A stretch of 64,000 bases of DNA from Chryseobacterium sp. KLBC 52 (GTDB taxonomy: Bacteria > Bacteroidota > Bacteroidia > Flavobacteriales > Weeksellaceae): assembly GCF_003347605.1 (NCBI RefSeq), contig NZ_QDFZ01000003.1:248001-312000 (forward strand), given 5' to 3'. The notes under the pieces were generated by a model. It ran no database searches, was not told the origin of the DNA, and saw only the letters and a list, made by a program, of their open reading frames with translations. Both the position numbers and the translations under genes were made by a program. The stretch's first letter is position 1. The number at the start of each line of letters is the position of its first letter. Shown here in pieces: positions 52,960 to 62,171 of the stretch.

Positions 52960-53649
52960 TTATTTTTTAGTTTCGGTAGTCGTTTCAGTTGTTGCTGGTG
53001 CCGCCGCTGTAGCTGCCGCCGGTGCTGCTGCTCCTTTTTTGAAAGCACTCATCACATACATTGCTACTCTCCATCTGTCTCCTGCGTTCAATTGTCCCGC
53101 ATAAGATCCCATGGCATTTCTACCGTTTGTTAATACATAATGAACAGATCCTACAGTAATTTCTCTGTCAGCATAGTTTGGTACTCCAGAGAATGCTCCA
53201 CTTTGAACGATAGGTCCTTGTCCATCACCTCCTGTACCATGACATGCAGCACAAGTATGATCAAACAATATTTTACCTCTTTCAAGATCCTTAGCTGCAT
53301 TAGCTGGGTTCAAAGGAGATGCTGTAAGTTTTTTAGATGCTTCATACCCTGCGTTGTACTCGTCAACATTCTTAGGTAATAAGCTTTCTTCAAAAACTCC
53401 GTCTTTATTCTGAGGAACTGATCCTTCTACAGGAGAAAGACCTGTTGCACCATTATTTTTAACAAAAGCAGGAATTTCATTTTCATGATCTGAATAAGCG
53501 TCCTGAGCTTTCATCAATGGATCATAAGCTACCGGAAAATACATGTCCGGGAAATATACCAATGGAGTGTTCTCCTTCGGTCCGCAAGAGTTAAGTAAAA
53601 CTGTTGTTAAACCTAAAACCGCTGTAATTTTTAATACATTCTTTTTCAT
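52960..53649 (-). CDS. actE: Alternative complex III monohaem cytochrome subunit ActE
   Basis: A 229-residue lipoprotein cytochrome c: lipobox LLNSC (Cys22), a single haem motif CAACHG (about 132-137), the distal Met region (NAMGSYAGQLNAGDRWRVAMYVMSAF, cited in part) and a low-complexity Ala/Thr tail (PAAATAAAPATTETTTETKK). It accepts electrons from ActA within the complex and would hand them to an oxidase. One base separates it from actD. Confidence 0.93.
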   Translation of the reverse strand: MKKNVLKITAVLGLTTVLLNSCGPKENTPLVYFPDMYFPVAYDPLMKAQDAYSDHENEIPAFVKNNGATGLSPVEGSVPQNKDGVFEESLLPKNVDEYNAGYEASKKLTASPLNPANAAKDLERGKILFDHTCAACHGTGGDGQGPIVQSGAFSGVPNYADREITVGSVHYVLTNGRNAMGSYAGQLNAGDRWRVAMYVMSAFKKGAAAPAAATAAAPATTETTTETKK

Positions 53650-53650
53650 T

Positions 53651-54172
53651 TTAAGCGTCTTTAACAGTTATTTCTTCAACTCCAGTTTCAATAAGCAACT
53701 GTTTTACAGATTCTACATCTTCAGTTACAAATTCCATCATGAATTTATCGTCAGTAGTTCTTGGATCCGGGTTCTGAGCTGGAGCTCCTGGATACATTTT
53801 GTTTCTAACTAGGAAAGTTAAAGACATCATGTGAGCAGCACAGAATACCATTAATTCGAACATTGGAACTACGAATGCCGGCATGTTGTGTCCCCAGTCA
53901 AAAGCTGGTTTACCACCGATATTCTGAGGCCAGTCGTGATTCATCACGTACCAGGTAAGAGTAGCACCGATCGTTACACCATAACAAGCATAGATGAAAG
54001 CAGCATCAGAAATTCTGGTTTTCTTTAAACCTAAAGCTTTGTCTAGTCCGTGAACCGGAAACGGAGTATAAACTTCGTTGATTGCGATTCCTTTATCGTT
54101 GAATGCTTTAACGCCGTTCATTAAATCGTCGTCGTCAGCATAAAGTCCGTATACAATTTTAGTGGTGCTCAT
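53651..54172 (-). CDS. actD: Alternative complex III subunit ActD (DUF3341)
   Basis: A 173-residue subunit from ATG 54172 (MSTTKIVYGLYADDDDLMNG); a start nine codons earlier is less family-like. DUF3341 features: a soluble ferredoxin-like N-terminal half (VYTPFPVHGLDKALGLKKTR) and two membrane helices (about 58-77 and 100-125), then a C-terminal acidic tail. It packs against ActC in the complex. The start overlaps the actC stop by 14 bases. Confidence 0.93.
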   Translation of the reverse strand: MSTTKIVYGLYADDDDLMNGVKAFNDKGIAINEVYTPFPVHGLDKALGLKKTRISDAAFIYACYGVTIGATLTWYVMNHDWPQNIGGKPAFDWGHNMPAFVVPMFELMVFCAAHMMSLTFLVRNKMYPGAPAQNPDPRTTDDKFMMEFVTEDVESVKQLLIETGVEEITVKDA

Positions 54173-55556
54173 CTCCTTCTTTTGCTTTATAAGTTTCACC
54201 TGAGATTTTCAAAATCGATTTTAATTCAGCCTGTGCAATTACAGGGAATGTTCTTGCATATAATAAGAATAATACAGAGAAGAATCCGATTGTTCCTAAG
54301 TATACACCCACATCAATGATCGTTGGCTTAAACATTGTCCATGATCCTGGTAAGTAGTCTCTTGAAAGGTTGATAACGATGATATCAAAACGCTCGAACC
54401 ACATACCGATGTTGATGATTAACGCAACAATGAATGTCCAGATAATGTTCGTTCTTAGTCTCTTGAACCAGAAAGAAGCAGGAATAACAAGGTTACAGAT
54501 GATCAATGACCAGAATGCCCACCAGTAAGGTCCTACAGCAGCACCCGGAGAAAGATATGTGAAATCTTCGAATCTAGATCCTGAGTACCATCCGATGAAA
54601 TATTCCGTTGCATAAGCTACAGTTACCATACCACCAGTTAAGATGATTACGATGTTCATAATTTCGATATGATACATTGTAATATACTCTTCTAAGTGAC
54701 ACACTTTTCTTGCAACCAACAATAGGGTCTGTACCATTGCAAATCCTGAGAAGATTGCACCGGCAACGAAGTAAGGAGGATAGATTGTTGAGTGCCATCC
54801 TTTAATTACTGAAGTTGCGAAGTCAAATGATACGGTTGTGTGTACTGAGAATACAAGTGGAGTTGCCAAACCTGCAAGAACCAAAGAAAGTTCTTCGAAT
54901 CTTTGCCAGTGTTTTGCTTTACCACCCCAACCGAATGCAAGGAATGTATAAATTTTCTTAGTCCAAGGAGTTTTAGCTCTATCTCTGATCATTGCAAAGT
55001 CAGGGATTAGTCCCATGAACCAGAATACAGTTGATACTGAGAAATACGTAGAGATCGCAAATACGTCCCAAAGTAGAGGAGAGTTAAAGTTCCCCCAAAG
55101 AGAACCGAATTGGTTTGGTAAAGGGAATACCCAGTATCCAACCCAAACTCTACCCATGTGGATTACAGGGAAGATTGCTGCCTGTACAACCGCAAAGATC
55201 GTCATCGCCTCTGCAGATCTGTTTACAGACATTCTCCATCTCTGTCTAAATAATAATAATACTGCGGAGATTAGGGTCCCGGCGTGACCGATACCTACCC
55301 ACCATACGAAGTTGGTAATATCCCAACCCCAGTTAATAGTTCTGTTAAGCCCCCATGCTCCAATACCTGTCCCGATAGTGTAAGCGATACAGCCGAATCC
55401 ATAGAGGAATAGAACTAGTGCAGCATATAATGAGATCCACCATAATTTACCTGCTCTTTCTTCGATAGGTCGTGCGATATCTTCTGTAATATCGTGATAA
55501 GTTTTGTGACCAATAATTAGAGGTTCCCTTATCGGAGCTTCGTAATGTCCTGACAT
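54159..55556 (-). CDS. actC: Alternative complex III subunit ActC (NrfD-like)
   Basis: A 465-residue polytopic protein with about ten membrane segments, homologous to NrfD/PsrC quinol-binding membrane subunits. Motifs: GWDITNFVWWVGIGHAGTLISAVLLLFRQRWR (about 84-115, cited in part), the quinone-pocket region MGRVWVGYWVFPLPNQFGSLW (cited in part), and WHSTIYPPYFVAGAIFSGFA. It receives quinol and passes electrons to ActB/ActA. Starts 25 bases after actB. Confidence 0.95.
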   Translation of the reverse strand: MSGHYEAPIREPLIIGHKTYHDITEDIARPIEERAGKLWWISLYAALVLFLYGFGCIAYTIGTGIGAWGLNRTINWGWDITNFVWWVGIGHAGTLISAVLLLFRQRWRMSVNRSAEAMTIFAVVQAAIFPVIHMGRVWVGYWVFPLPNQFGSLWGNFNSPLLWDVFAISTYFSVSTVFWFMGLIPDFAMIRDRAKTPWTKKIYTFLAFGWGGKAKHWQRFEELSLVLAGLATPLVFSVHTTVSFDFATSVIKGWHSTIYPPYFVAGAIFSGFAMVQTLLLVARKVCHLEEYITMYHIEIMNIVIILTGGMVTVAYATEYFIGWYSGSRFEDFTYLSPGAAVGPYWWAFWSLIICNLVIPASFWFKRLRTNIIWTFIVALIINIGMWFERFDIIVINLSRDYLPGSWTMFKPTIIDVGVYLGTIGFFSVLFLLYARTFPVIAQAELKSILKISGETYKAKEGDEHH

Positions 55557-55581
55557 TTTTTACCTATTTATTATTTAAACT

Positions 55582-58500
55582 TTATTTTTCTACTCTGTTT
55601 CTTACTTTAGTGTGATAGAACACGTTTGGTTTTGTTCCGATCTCCTCTAGTAAATAATATCTTCTGTTAGATGCATATTGCTCTCTAATTGAAGAATCTT
55701 TATCATTCATGTCTCCAAATGTCATTGCTCCGGTAGAACAAGCTTTAGAACAAGCAGTCTGGAATTCTCCATCCTTCACTCTTCTTCCTTCTTTCTTAGC
55801 CTCAAGAATAGTATTCTGAGTCATTTGGATACACATTGAACATTTCTCCATTACCCCTCTAGTTCTTACAACTACATCCGGGTTAAGTACCATTCTTCCT
55901 AAATCGTTGTTCATGTTGAAATCGAACTTGTCATTTAGGTTATACGTAAACCAGTTGAAACGTCTTACTTTGTACGGACAGTTGTTTGCACAATATCTGG
56001 TACCGATACATCTGTTGTAAGCCATATGGTTCTGACCTTGCTTACCGTGTGAAGTAGCCGCTACCGGACATACAGTTTCACATGGAGCGTGGTTACAGTG
56101 CTGACACATTACTGGTTGGAAGATTACATCCGGGTTGTCTGCAGGGTGGTTTAATGCACCTCCGTCTCCGAAAGCAGTACCGTACAATTCTGGTACAGCC
56201 ATTCCTTCTTTCAATCCTTCGTAAACTTCTACTTTCTGTCTTGAAGAGTAGTAACGGTCAATTCTTAACCAGTACATATCTCTGGACATTCTTACTTCTT
56301 CTTTACCTACTACAGGAACGTTGTTTTCTGCCTGACAAGCAATGATACATGCTCCACAACCCGTACAAGAGTTCAAGTCGATAGATAAGTTAAAGTGAGG
56401 ACCATCTGTATCATCAAAAGCATCCCAAAGGTCGATTTTTCTCGCTGGAAGTGCTCCGCTGATTGTGTGGTATTCCAAAGGCTTGTTCCATCCTTTGTGC
56501 TCATCATCAAAAGCAACGTTAATGAATTCAGCTAAAGGAACTTCCTTCGCGATTTCATAACGACCCATTAATGTATTTTGAAGCTGGATCCCAGCGAACT
56601 CGTGATCTTCTCCTGTCTTTTCAATTTTAACACCTGAAAGAACAAGGTTAGAACCGTCAAATAAAGGATAAGCATTTACACCAGTATCAGCAGTTGCTCC
56701 TGAGTTTTTCTTACCATAACCAAGTGCAAGACCTACAGATCCTTCAGCTTGTCCTGGTTGTACGAATACAGGAACATTTTCTATTTTAACTCCGTTTACA
56801 GTAAGGTTTACAATAGAACCATCTAGCTGCATTCTCGCGTTAAGATCGTTGTCAATTGCAAATTTCTCTGCATCTTTAGGAGAAATTGTAAGGTAGTTAT
56901 CCCAAGACATTCTTGTGATTGGGTCAGGTAACTCTTGTAACCAAGGGTTGTTTGCCTGAGTACCGTCTCCCATTGAAGTCTTAGTGTATAATACTAATTC
57001 TAATTCAGAAGCTTTAAAGTTTCCTAGTTCAGCAACAGCCTGAGCAGCGTTTCCACCTGTATAAGCTAAAGTAGTTGCATTTGTAGAAGCGTTGATACCA
57101 TTATACAATGCTTTGTTGAAAGAAGTACCACCTAAAAGAGAAGCAGAGCTTGCTTTTAAATAATCGTAGTAGTTGTTTGCTGCATTGTTTTTACCATTCT
57201 TCCAAACCAATAGAGATTCTTCAATCTGTCTTGATTTGTAGATTTTCTGAATTGTAGGCTGCATTAATGAATATACACCAGTCTGTGGTTCGATATCTCC
57301 CCAAGACTCTAGCCAGTTCGCTACCGGAATGACAGCTTTCGCTGCTTTGTACATTTCATTTTTCTTATCTGCTACAGCTACTACGTAAGGAACTTTTGAT
57401 AAAGATTTTTTGAAATCTTCTCCTTTTGGATGAGAGTAGATAGGGTCTACGTTGTTTGTAATCAATACACCAACTTGTCCACCGTTTACCCATCCTAAGA
57501 ATTCCTGGTATTTAGCACCGTCGAATTCTTTAAGGAAGTTGGCCTTACCTGTGAAAGCTACTGAACCTAATTTCTGGTTGATTAAGTGTGCTAAAACCTG
57601 TGCTCCTTTAGAACCGTCAGCGAAAACAACAGCTTTGCTTCCTTTTGCTTTCAATTCGTTAGCAATTTCAGTAGCTGTCTTATCAGTAGTACCGCCACCT
57701 ACGATTGCATTGTAAACTTCCACTAAAGTTTTGTTTACAGCACTTGGTTTTAATCTGTATCTTGAGTCAGCGTTAGCACCAGTTAATGACATATTAGACT
57801 CCACCTGGATGTGTCTCAACATGTTTGCTCCTGGTTTTCTAGCTGCTGCATAAGAAGTCTCTAAGCTTGAAGCGTTATAATCTCCTAAGAAATCAGCCTG
57901 GAAAGAAACTACCAATTCAGAACCGTTAAGGTCATAAACAGGTAATGCTCTTTGTCCGAATACTTCCTGAGCTGCATCTAATCCTGCAGAGTAAGGGAAA
58001 GCATCATAAGTTACTAATTCAGCTGTAGGATATTTAGCTTTGAATTCAGCGAATAACTTTTTGAAAGTTGGTGAAGCAAAAGAGTGTGATAAAACCACAA
58101 TCTTTTTGCCTGACGCTTTAGCTTCTTCCAACCCTTTGATAACGAAACTGTCTACTTTATCGAAAGTTTCATCTTTACCGTCTAGTTTAGGCTGCTTTAC
58201 TTTATCGTTATCATAAAGAGAAAGTACACTTGCCTGAGCTCTTGCGTTAGTTTTACCTAAATCGCCACCAGCCGGGTTTGGTTCAATTTTGATAGGTCTA
58301 CCTTCACGGGTTTTTACTAAAACACTAGCAAAGTCAAAACCGTCAAAATAGGTTGAAGCGTAATAATTAGGGATTCCCGGAATAATGTCATGCGGTTTTA
58401 CCACATAAGGAATCGTTTTGATTACCGGAGCTTCGCAGGCAGCTAATGTAACTGCTGCTGTAGAGAACCCTAGTAATTTAAGGAAATCTCTTCTTGAAGT

Positions 58501-58641
58501 ACTAGATCCGTTTTTCTCAGCATCTCCAAGGAAATCTTCTACCGGAATTTCTTCCTGAAACTCTTTCTGAGCCAGCTTATTATTCAAAGCCGGATCTTTA
58601 AGTTCATGAATACTTCTGAATTGTATTTTGTTTGAAGCCAT
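55582..58641 (-). CDS. actB: Alternative complex III iron-sulfur subunit ActB
   Basis: A 1019-residue protein fusing a molybdopterin-oxidoreductase-like domain (N-terminal, without cofactor in characterised homologues) with a four-cluster ferredoxin domain. The twin-arginine signal SRRDFLKLLG (49-58) is followed by Cys69 in TLAACEAP, suggesting Tat export and lipid attachment. Cluster motifs near 755-930: CTGCGACIIACQAENN, CQHCNHAPCETVCPVAA, CIGTRYCANNCPYKVRR and CSMCIQMTQ with later CSKACSTGA. It forms the electron wire between the quinol site and the haems. Sits 23 bases after actA. Confidence 0.95.
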   Translation of the reverse strand: MASNKIQFRSIHELKDPALNNKLAQKEFQEEIPVEDFLGDAEKNGSSTSRRDFLKLLGFSTAAVTLAACEAPVIKTIPYVVKPHDIIPGIPNYYASTYFDGFDFASVLVKTREGRPIKIEPNPAGGDLGKTNARAQASVLSLYDNDKVKQPKLDGKDETFDKVDSFVIKGLEEAKASGKKIVVLSHSFASPTFKKLFAEFKAKYPTAELVTYDAFPYSAGLDAAQEVFGQRALPVYDLNGSELVVSFQADFLGDYNASSLETSYAAARKPGANMLRHIQVESNMSLTGANADSRYRLKPSAVNKTLVEVYNAIVGGGTTDKTATEIANELKAKGSKAVVFADGSKGAQVLAHLINQKLGSVAFTGKANFLKEFDGAKYQEFLGWVNGGQVGVLITNNVDPIYSHPKGEDFKKSLSKVPYVVAVADKKNEMYKAAKAVIPVANWLESWGDIEPQTGVYSLMQPTIQKIYKSRQIEESLLVWKNGKNNAANNYYDYLKASSASLLGGTSFNKALYNGINASTNATTLAYTGGNAAQAVAELGNFKASELELVLYTKTSMGDGTQANNPWLQELPDPITRMSWDNYLTISPKDAEKFAIDNDLNARMQLDGSIVNLTVNGVKIENVPVFVQPGQAEGSVGLALGYGKKNSGATADTGVNAYPLFDGSNLVLSGVKIEKTGEDHEFAGIQLQNTLMGRYEIAKEVPLAEFINVAFDDEHKGWNKPLEYHTISGALPARKIDLWDAFDDTDGPHFNLSIDLNSCTGCGACIIACQAENNVPVVGKEEVRMSRDMYWLRIDRYYSSRQKVEVYEGLKEGMAVPELYGTAFGDGGALNHPADNPDVIFQPVMCQHCNHAPCETVCPVAATSHGKQGQNHMAYNRCIGTRYCANNCPYKVRRFNWFTYNLNDKFDFNMNNDLGRMVLNPDVVVRTRGVMEKCSMCIQMTQNTILEAKKEGRRVKDGEFQTACSKACSTGAMTFGDMNDKDSSIREQYASNRRYYLLEEIGTKPNVFYHTKVRNRVEK

Positions 58642-58664
58642 TTATACTTCTAATTTTTTAGTTA

Positions 58665-60023
58665 TTAATAATGACATTTACCACACTCAAGACCTCCAAT
58701 TGCATCTACAGTGATCTTACCTCCATCTTGTGGATATTGTTTTTTCAACTTGTCATGTAGATTTTTGAAGTACTCTTTATTATAACCGTTGTTCATATCA
58801 ACTTCAGTCGTTCTGTGGCACTCGATACACCATCCCATAGTAAAGTCGTTTGCCATTTGAACAACATTCATTGTATCAATTTTACCGTGACAAGCTTTAC
58901 ATACAACATCAATTTTGTTGTTAGGATTCTTTTTGTTGAAAGAATTGATGATCGCCTGTTCTCCAGCAATTACGTGCTGAGAGTGGTTGAAGTAAACGAA
59001 GTCTGGCATGTTGTGGATTCTTGTCCATTCAACCGGCTGTGTTTTTCCTGTATACTGTTGTTTTGCAGGATCCCAACCTGTTGCAGCGTAGATCTTCTGG
59101 ATTTCTCCGTCATAGAATGCCTTGTCTTTTCCTGGCTCCATGTAGTGATCTGCGTTGTATTCAGAAATTGTTCTGTGACAGTTCATACAAACGTTCATAG
59201 AAGGAATCTCAGATACTTTTCCGTATTTAGCACTAGAGTGACATAACTGACAGTCAATTTTCTGTTCTCCAGCGTGGATTTTGTGAGAGAAGTAGATAGG
59301 CTGTTCAGGTTTGTACCCTTTGTAAACCCCGATCCACATTAACCAGTTCCATACTCCGTAAGCGGCTAAAATAGCAAGGATTGCCAATAAACCTTTACCA
59401 ATGAAGTGGAACTTCTCGTACATTTCACTGAAAGAACGAACTCGTGTTTCATTAAGTCCGGCTAAATCTTCAGACTGACCCAGTTTTACCAATTGTCTTA
59501 GCTTAACCAAGATCCAAACCAGTAAACCTGCGATCGCTAAAAGTGAAATGATGACAACGTTTGTTGTAGTTTTGTCTGCAGGAGCTGCCGCAGTAGCGTC
59601 AGTTGCAGGAGTTGCTTCCGGTTTTTTCTCCTCCGGAGCAGGAGGGTTAGTTGTGAAAGCTAAAATGTCGTCAATATCCTTATCTGTAAGATTTGGAAAG
59701 ACCTGCATTTCAGTCTTGTTAAACTTTTCAAAAATCTCATTGGCGTATTTATCCCCAGAAGCTCTTAGAGCTTTGTTGTCTTTGATCCACTTGTGAAGCC
59801 AATCTTTGTCTACACCACCTTCTGTCTTTACACGTTCTACAACCCCTTTTAATGGTGGTCCTACAACTTGTTTGTCCAGCGCGTGACATGCAGTACAATT
59901 CGCTTTGAAAAGTTTCTCTCCGTTTTTAGGATCGCCGTCTTGCCCGTAAAATGAAGCACTGGTTGATAGCAATAAGCCTATTGCGATCAACGTTTTTTTA
60001 TAATGCTTTCTCCAACTAATCAT
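58665..60023 (-). CDS. actA: Alternative complex III multihaem cytochrome subunit ActA
   Basis: A 452-residue cytochrome c with six CxxCH motifs in order: CTACH (near 42), CQLCH (near 256), CMNCH, CKACH, CIECH and CGKCH at the C-terminus. The first belongs to an N-terminal monohaem cytochrome c domain (about 30-130) that ends in a Pro/Ala linker. Two membrane segments (about 153-170 and 206-228) separate it from the C-terminal pentahaem domain typical of ActA. First gene of the operon, with a -7-like TATTTTTG at 60071-60078 on the minus strand. The fused extra haem domain could extend electron exit. Confidence 0.94.
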   Translation of the reverse strand: MISWRKHYKKTLIAIGLLLSTSASFYGQDGDPKNGEKLFKANCTACHALDKQVVGPPLKGVVERVKTEGGVDKDWLHKWIKDNKALRASGDKYANEIFEKFNKTEMQVFPNLTDKDIDDILAFTTNPPAPEEKKPEATPATDATAAAPADKTTTNVVIISLLAIAGLLVWILVKLRQLVKLGQSEDLAGLNETRVRSFSEMYEKFHFIGKGLLAILAILAAYGVWNWLMWIGVYKGYKPEQPIYFSHKIHAGEQKIDCQLCHSSAKYGKVSEIPSMNVCMNCHRTISEYNADHYMEPGKDKAFYDGEIQKIYAATGWDPAKQQYTGKTQPVEWTRIHNMPDFVYFNHSQHVIAGEQAIINSFNKKNPNNKIDVVCKACHGKIDTMNVVQMANDFTMGWCIECHRTTEVDMNNGYNKEYFKNLHDKLKKQYPQDGGKITVDAIGGLECGKCHY

Positions 60024-60070
60024 TTAAATTATCTTATGTTAGTAAATTATTGAACATTCAATCAATTCCG

Positions 60071-60078
60071 CAAAAATA
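60071..60078 (-). promoter_or_regulatory. -7 promoter element of the act operon
   Basis: CAAAAATA on the plus strand reads TATTTTTG on the coding strand, matching TAnnTTTG, 48 bases upstream of the actA ATG. No good TTTG -33 partner is visible. Confidence 0.45.
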
Positions 60079-60160
60079 ATATTTTTAACAGGAATTTAAC
60101 GGTATATCGAAAAGGGAAAATATCATTTACGTTTAATTTGTATTGATTCTAAATAACCAG

Positions 60161-60192
60161 TTTGGTATAGTTTTTTAATTTGTATAAATTTG
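60161..60192 (+). promoter_or_regulatory. Promoter of the SPOR-domain gene
   Basis: TTTG (60161-60164), 20-base spacer, TAAATTTG (60185-60192): a near-perfect Bacteroidota promoter, ending 15 bases before the ATG at 60208. Confidence 0.72.
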
Positions 60193-60207
60193 CGGAAACA
60201 AGTTTAA

Positions 60208-60765
60208 ATGAGAAATCTAATCAAAATATTTTCGATATTATCATTATTTGGATTTTATAATATTGAAGCACAACAAGTTGTTAAAAAGGATACCCTGTCA
60301 GGAACAGAGCTTGTTATGACAATGGATTCCAAAATAAATGCTGCTTTGGAAGGAATTGAAGGGAAGTGTGCGAAAGTTGCCCCAACAAATTCTTCTAAAG
60401 ATTTTAGTAATAATGACAGTGGAATTTCTACAGGAATAACAACAAAACCACCCAAGATCTTTGTGCCGAGCAGAGAACTTACCAATGCAGAAATCTGTAA
60501 GAAAAATCCTAGAATTTTAGGGTTCAAAATTCAGATTACAACGGTGAAAAGTAATGAGGAGGCTAATGAGGTGAAATCTTATTTCAGAAAGAGATTTCCA
60601 AATCTGAAAGTGGAGACGGATGCTTCTTTAAGACCTAATTATAAAATTTTAGCCGGAAGTTACTTTACAAAACAAAGTGCTGCCAGTGATCTTTCCAGAA
60701 TCAGGGAATATTTTAAATCTGCAGTAGCAGTACAGTATAGAATTTTCTGTGCTGAAGCAAAATAA
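60208..60765 (+). CDS. SPOR-domain exported protein
   Basis: A 185-residue exported protein (signal peptide MRNLIKIFSILSLFGFYNIEAQ). A linker precedes a C-terminal SPOR domain (about 107-183): KIQITTVKSNEEANEVKSYFRKRFP, YKILAGSYFTKQSAASDLSRIREYFK, ending VQYRIFCAEAK (cited in parts). SPOR domains bind denuded septal peptidoglycan, so a role at the division site or cell wall is likely. Cys residues at about 52 and 95 might form a disulfide. Diverges from the act operon. Confidence 0.9.
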   Translation: MRNLIKIFSILSLFGFYNIEAQQVVKKDTLSGTELVMTMDSKINAALEGIEGKCAKVAPTNSSKDFSNNDSGISTGITTKPPKIFVPSRELTNAEICKKNPRILGFKIQITTVKSNEEANEVKSYFRKRFPNLKVETDASLRPNYKILAGSYFTKQSAASDLSRIREYFKSAVAVQYRIFCAEAK

Positions 60766-60784
60766 GAAGAATTTATTTTGACAT

Positions 60785-60822
60785 AAAAAACAAAAAGCTG
60801 AGAAATCTCTCAGCTTTTTTTA
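60785..60822. terminator. Bidirectional terminator
   Basis: AAAAAGCTGAGA (60792-60803) pairs with TCTCAGCTTTTT (60808-60819), a 12-bp stem and AATC loop with A-run and T-run on either side. It serves the SPOR gene and the converging membrane-protein gene, whose stop overlaps it. Confidence 0.88.
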
Positions 60823-62097
60823 TTGATAATATTTTTCCATAAACCAAAAGAATTCTGTCATTCTAAAGATATTATTGATCAGCAGATAAGTAAATAATAT
60901 GGCCACAATGAATGTTAAAAATGACATCATTTTCGGTGATGATCTGTACGCAAAAAAGAGCCATCCTACAAGCAAAGGGTAGGCAAAAACAAAATGTCCT
61001 CCATAGATGTAGGAAGTATGAAGACCAAACCTCATCACGCAATGGATCATGATGTCAACTAAAAAAGAAATTACGATTACCTGAACCCATTTATTTTTAA
61101 AGTTTTTAAAATAACTCCAACTTATCAGGATTAATAATATTGCTACGAAAAAGTAAGGAATGGCAGAGGAATAAAGGTCCATATAAAGTCCTTTGAAATT
61201 GAATCCTTTCATATTATGCTTGTCTGACATGATGAATCCGGGAAAAAGAATATTGCCTCCAAAGAAGAAGGAAAGAATCATATCCCATGTCGGCATCGAT
61301 TCTACATTGGAAAACTTTTCATATTGCTGATTGGTTTTTGAAAAGATATTCTGATATTTAAAATCAATTCTGTTCAGATAAAGAAGTACAAAACAGATAA
61401 CAGCTATTGCTACTCTTAGAACTGCATTTCCGAATTTCTTCCAGTTGGTAAAAATACCTTTTTCAAAAATAAGAGGAATGAAAACTTTTACAAAGTTGGT
61501 AATAGTAAGCCCTCCGATAGTAATCCCTGCCAATGATAAGGCGGTTGCTGGTATTTTCTCTTCTTTCCTCAGTTTGATTGCCGCATAGTAGTTGTATAGC
61601 GATAGTAATAATAAGGTATAGGTAAAGTTCTCCGGCGTAAAAGACAAGATGATATTAGTGGAAAAAGCCCCAAAGAATAGGATGATTAAAAGGCTTAACC
61701 ATACAGGTAGCTGAATGATATTCTTTATATATTTAAATACCTGAATAATGTTCAATGTAATGATAATATTACTGAGCCATGCCAGGGTAAGCCTGAAATT
61801 AGCGTCCATTTTTCCTCCTGAAATAAATAATGAAAATTCTCTTACCCAGTTAAAAAAATAGTAGGATAGAGGGTGTCTTTCAAAGCTGCCTCCGGTCATA
61901 AGGATTGATTTGTTATCGAAACTGAAGTAAGCATCCCATGGAATCCTGCTGTCAAAAATAATCCTGTAATGAAGGGCAATATAAGATCCCAGAATTCCAT
62001 AGCAGGCAATGAAAAACAGGAATACTGCCAGCTCAGTATATGTAGATGGGAAAACTAGTTTAAGAAAATTGATAAATTTTGTTTTGATAAAAGACAC
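60820..62097 (-). CDS. Polytopic membrane protein (DUF6080-like, possibly GT-C-type)
   Basis: A 425-residue protein with about ten to eleven membrane segments and few soluble parts. An acidic loop after TM1 contains FDSRIPWDAYFSFDNKS, with a periplasmic Asp where GT-C glycosyltransferases carry their catalytic acid, then RHPLSYYFFNW. The topology and this motif resemble polyprenyl-sugar-dependent GT-C enzymes, but I cannot confirm catalytic residues. I associate it with DUF6080 from memory. CAAAAGTA at 62113-62120 reads TACTTTTG, a -7-like element 15 bases upstream. Single gene. Confidence 0.75.
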   Translation of the reverse strand: MSFIKTKFINFLKLVFPSTYTELAVFLFFIACYGILGSYIALHYRIIFDSRIPWDAYFSFDNKSILMTGGSFERHPLSYYFFNWVREFSLFISGGKMDANFRLTLAWLSNIIITLNIIQVFKYIKNIIQLPVWLSLLIILFFGAFSTNIILSFTPENFTYTLLLLSLYNYYAAIKLRKEEKIPATALSLAGITIGGLTITNFVKVFIPLIFEKGIFTNWKKFGNAVLRVAIAVICFVLLYLNRIDFKYQNIFSKTNQQYEKFSNVESMPTWDMILSFFFGGNILFPGFIMSDKHNMKGFNFKGLYMDLYSSAIPYFFVAILLILISWSYFKNFKNKWVQVIVISFLVDIMIHCVMRFGLHTSYIYGGHFVFAYPLLVGWLFFAYRSSPKMMSFLTFIVAILFTYLLINNIFRMTEFFWFMEKYYQ

Positions 62098-62123
62098 GGG
62101 TCAAATTTTTTGCAAAAGTAAAA

Positions 62124-62150
62124 TAAAAAAACCACCAAAATTGGTGGTTG
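62124..62150 (-). terminator. Terminator of the T9SS adhesin-like gene
   Basis: AACCACCAA (62130-62138) pairs with TTGGTGGTT (62141-62149), with a T-run on the minus strand. It overlaps the -7-like element of the next gene's promoter region. Confidence 0.75.
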
Positions 62151-62171
62151 TACAAGTTTGTATAAACGTTG

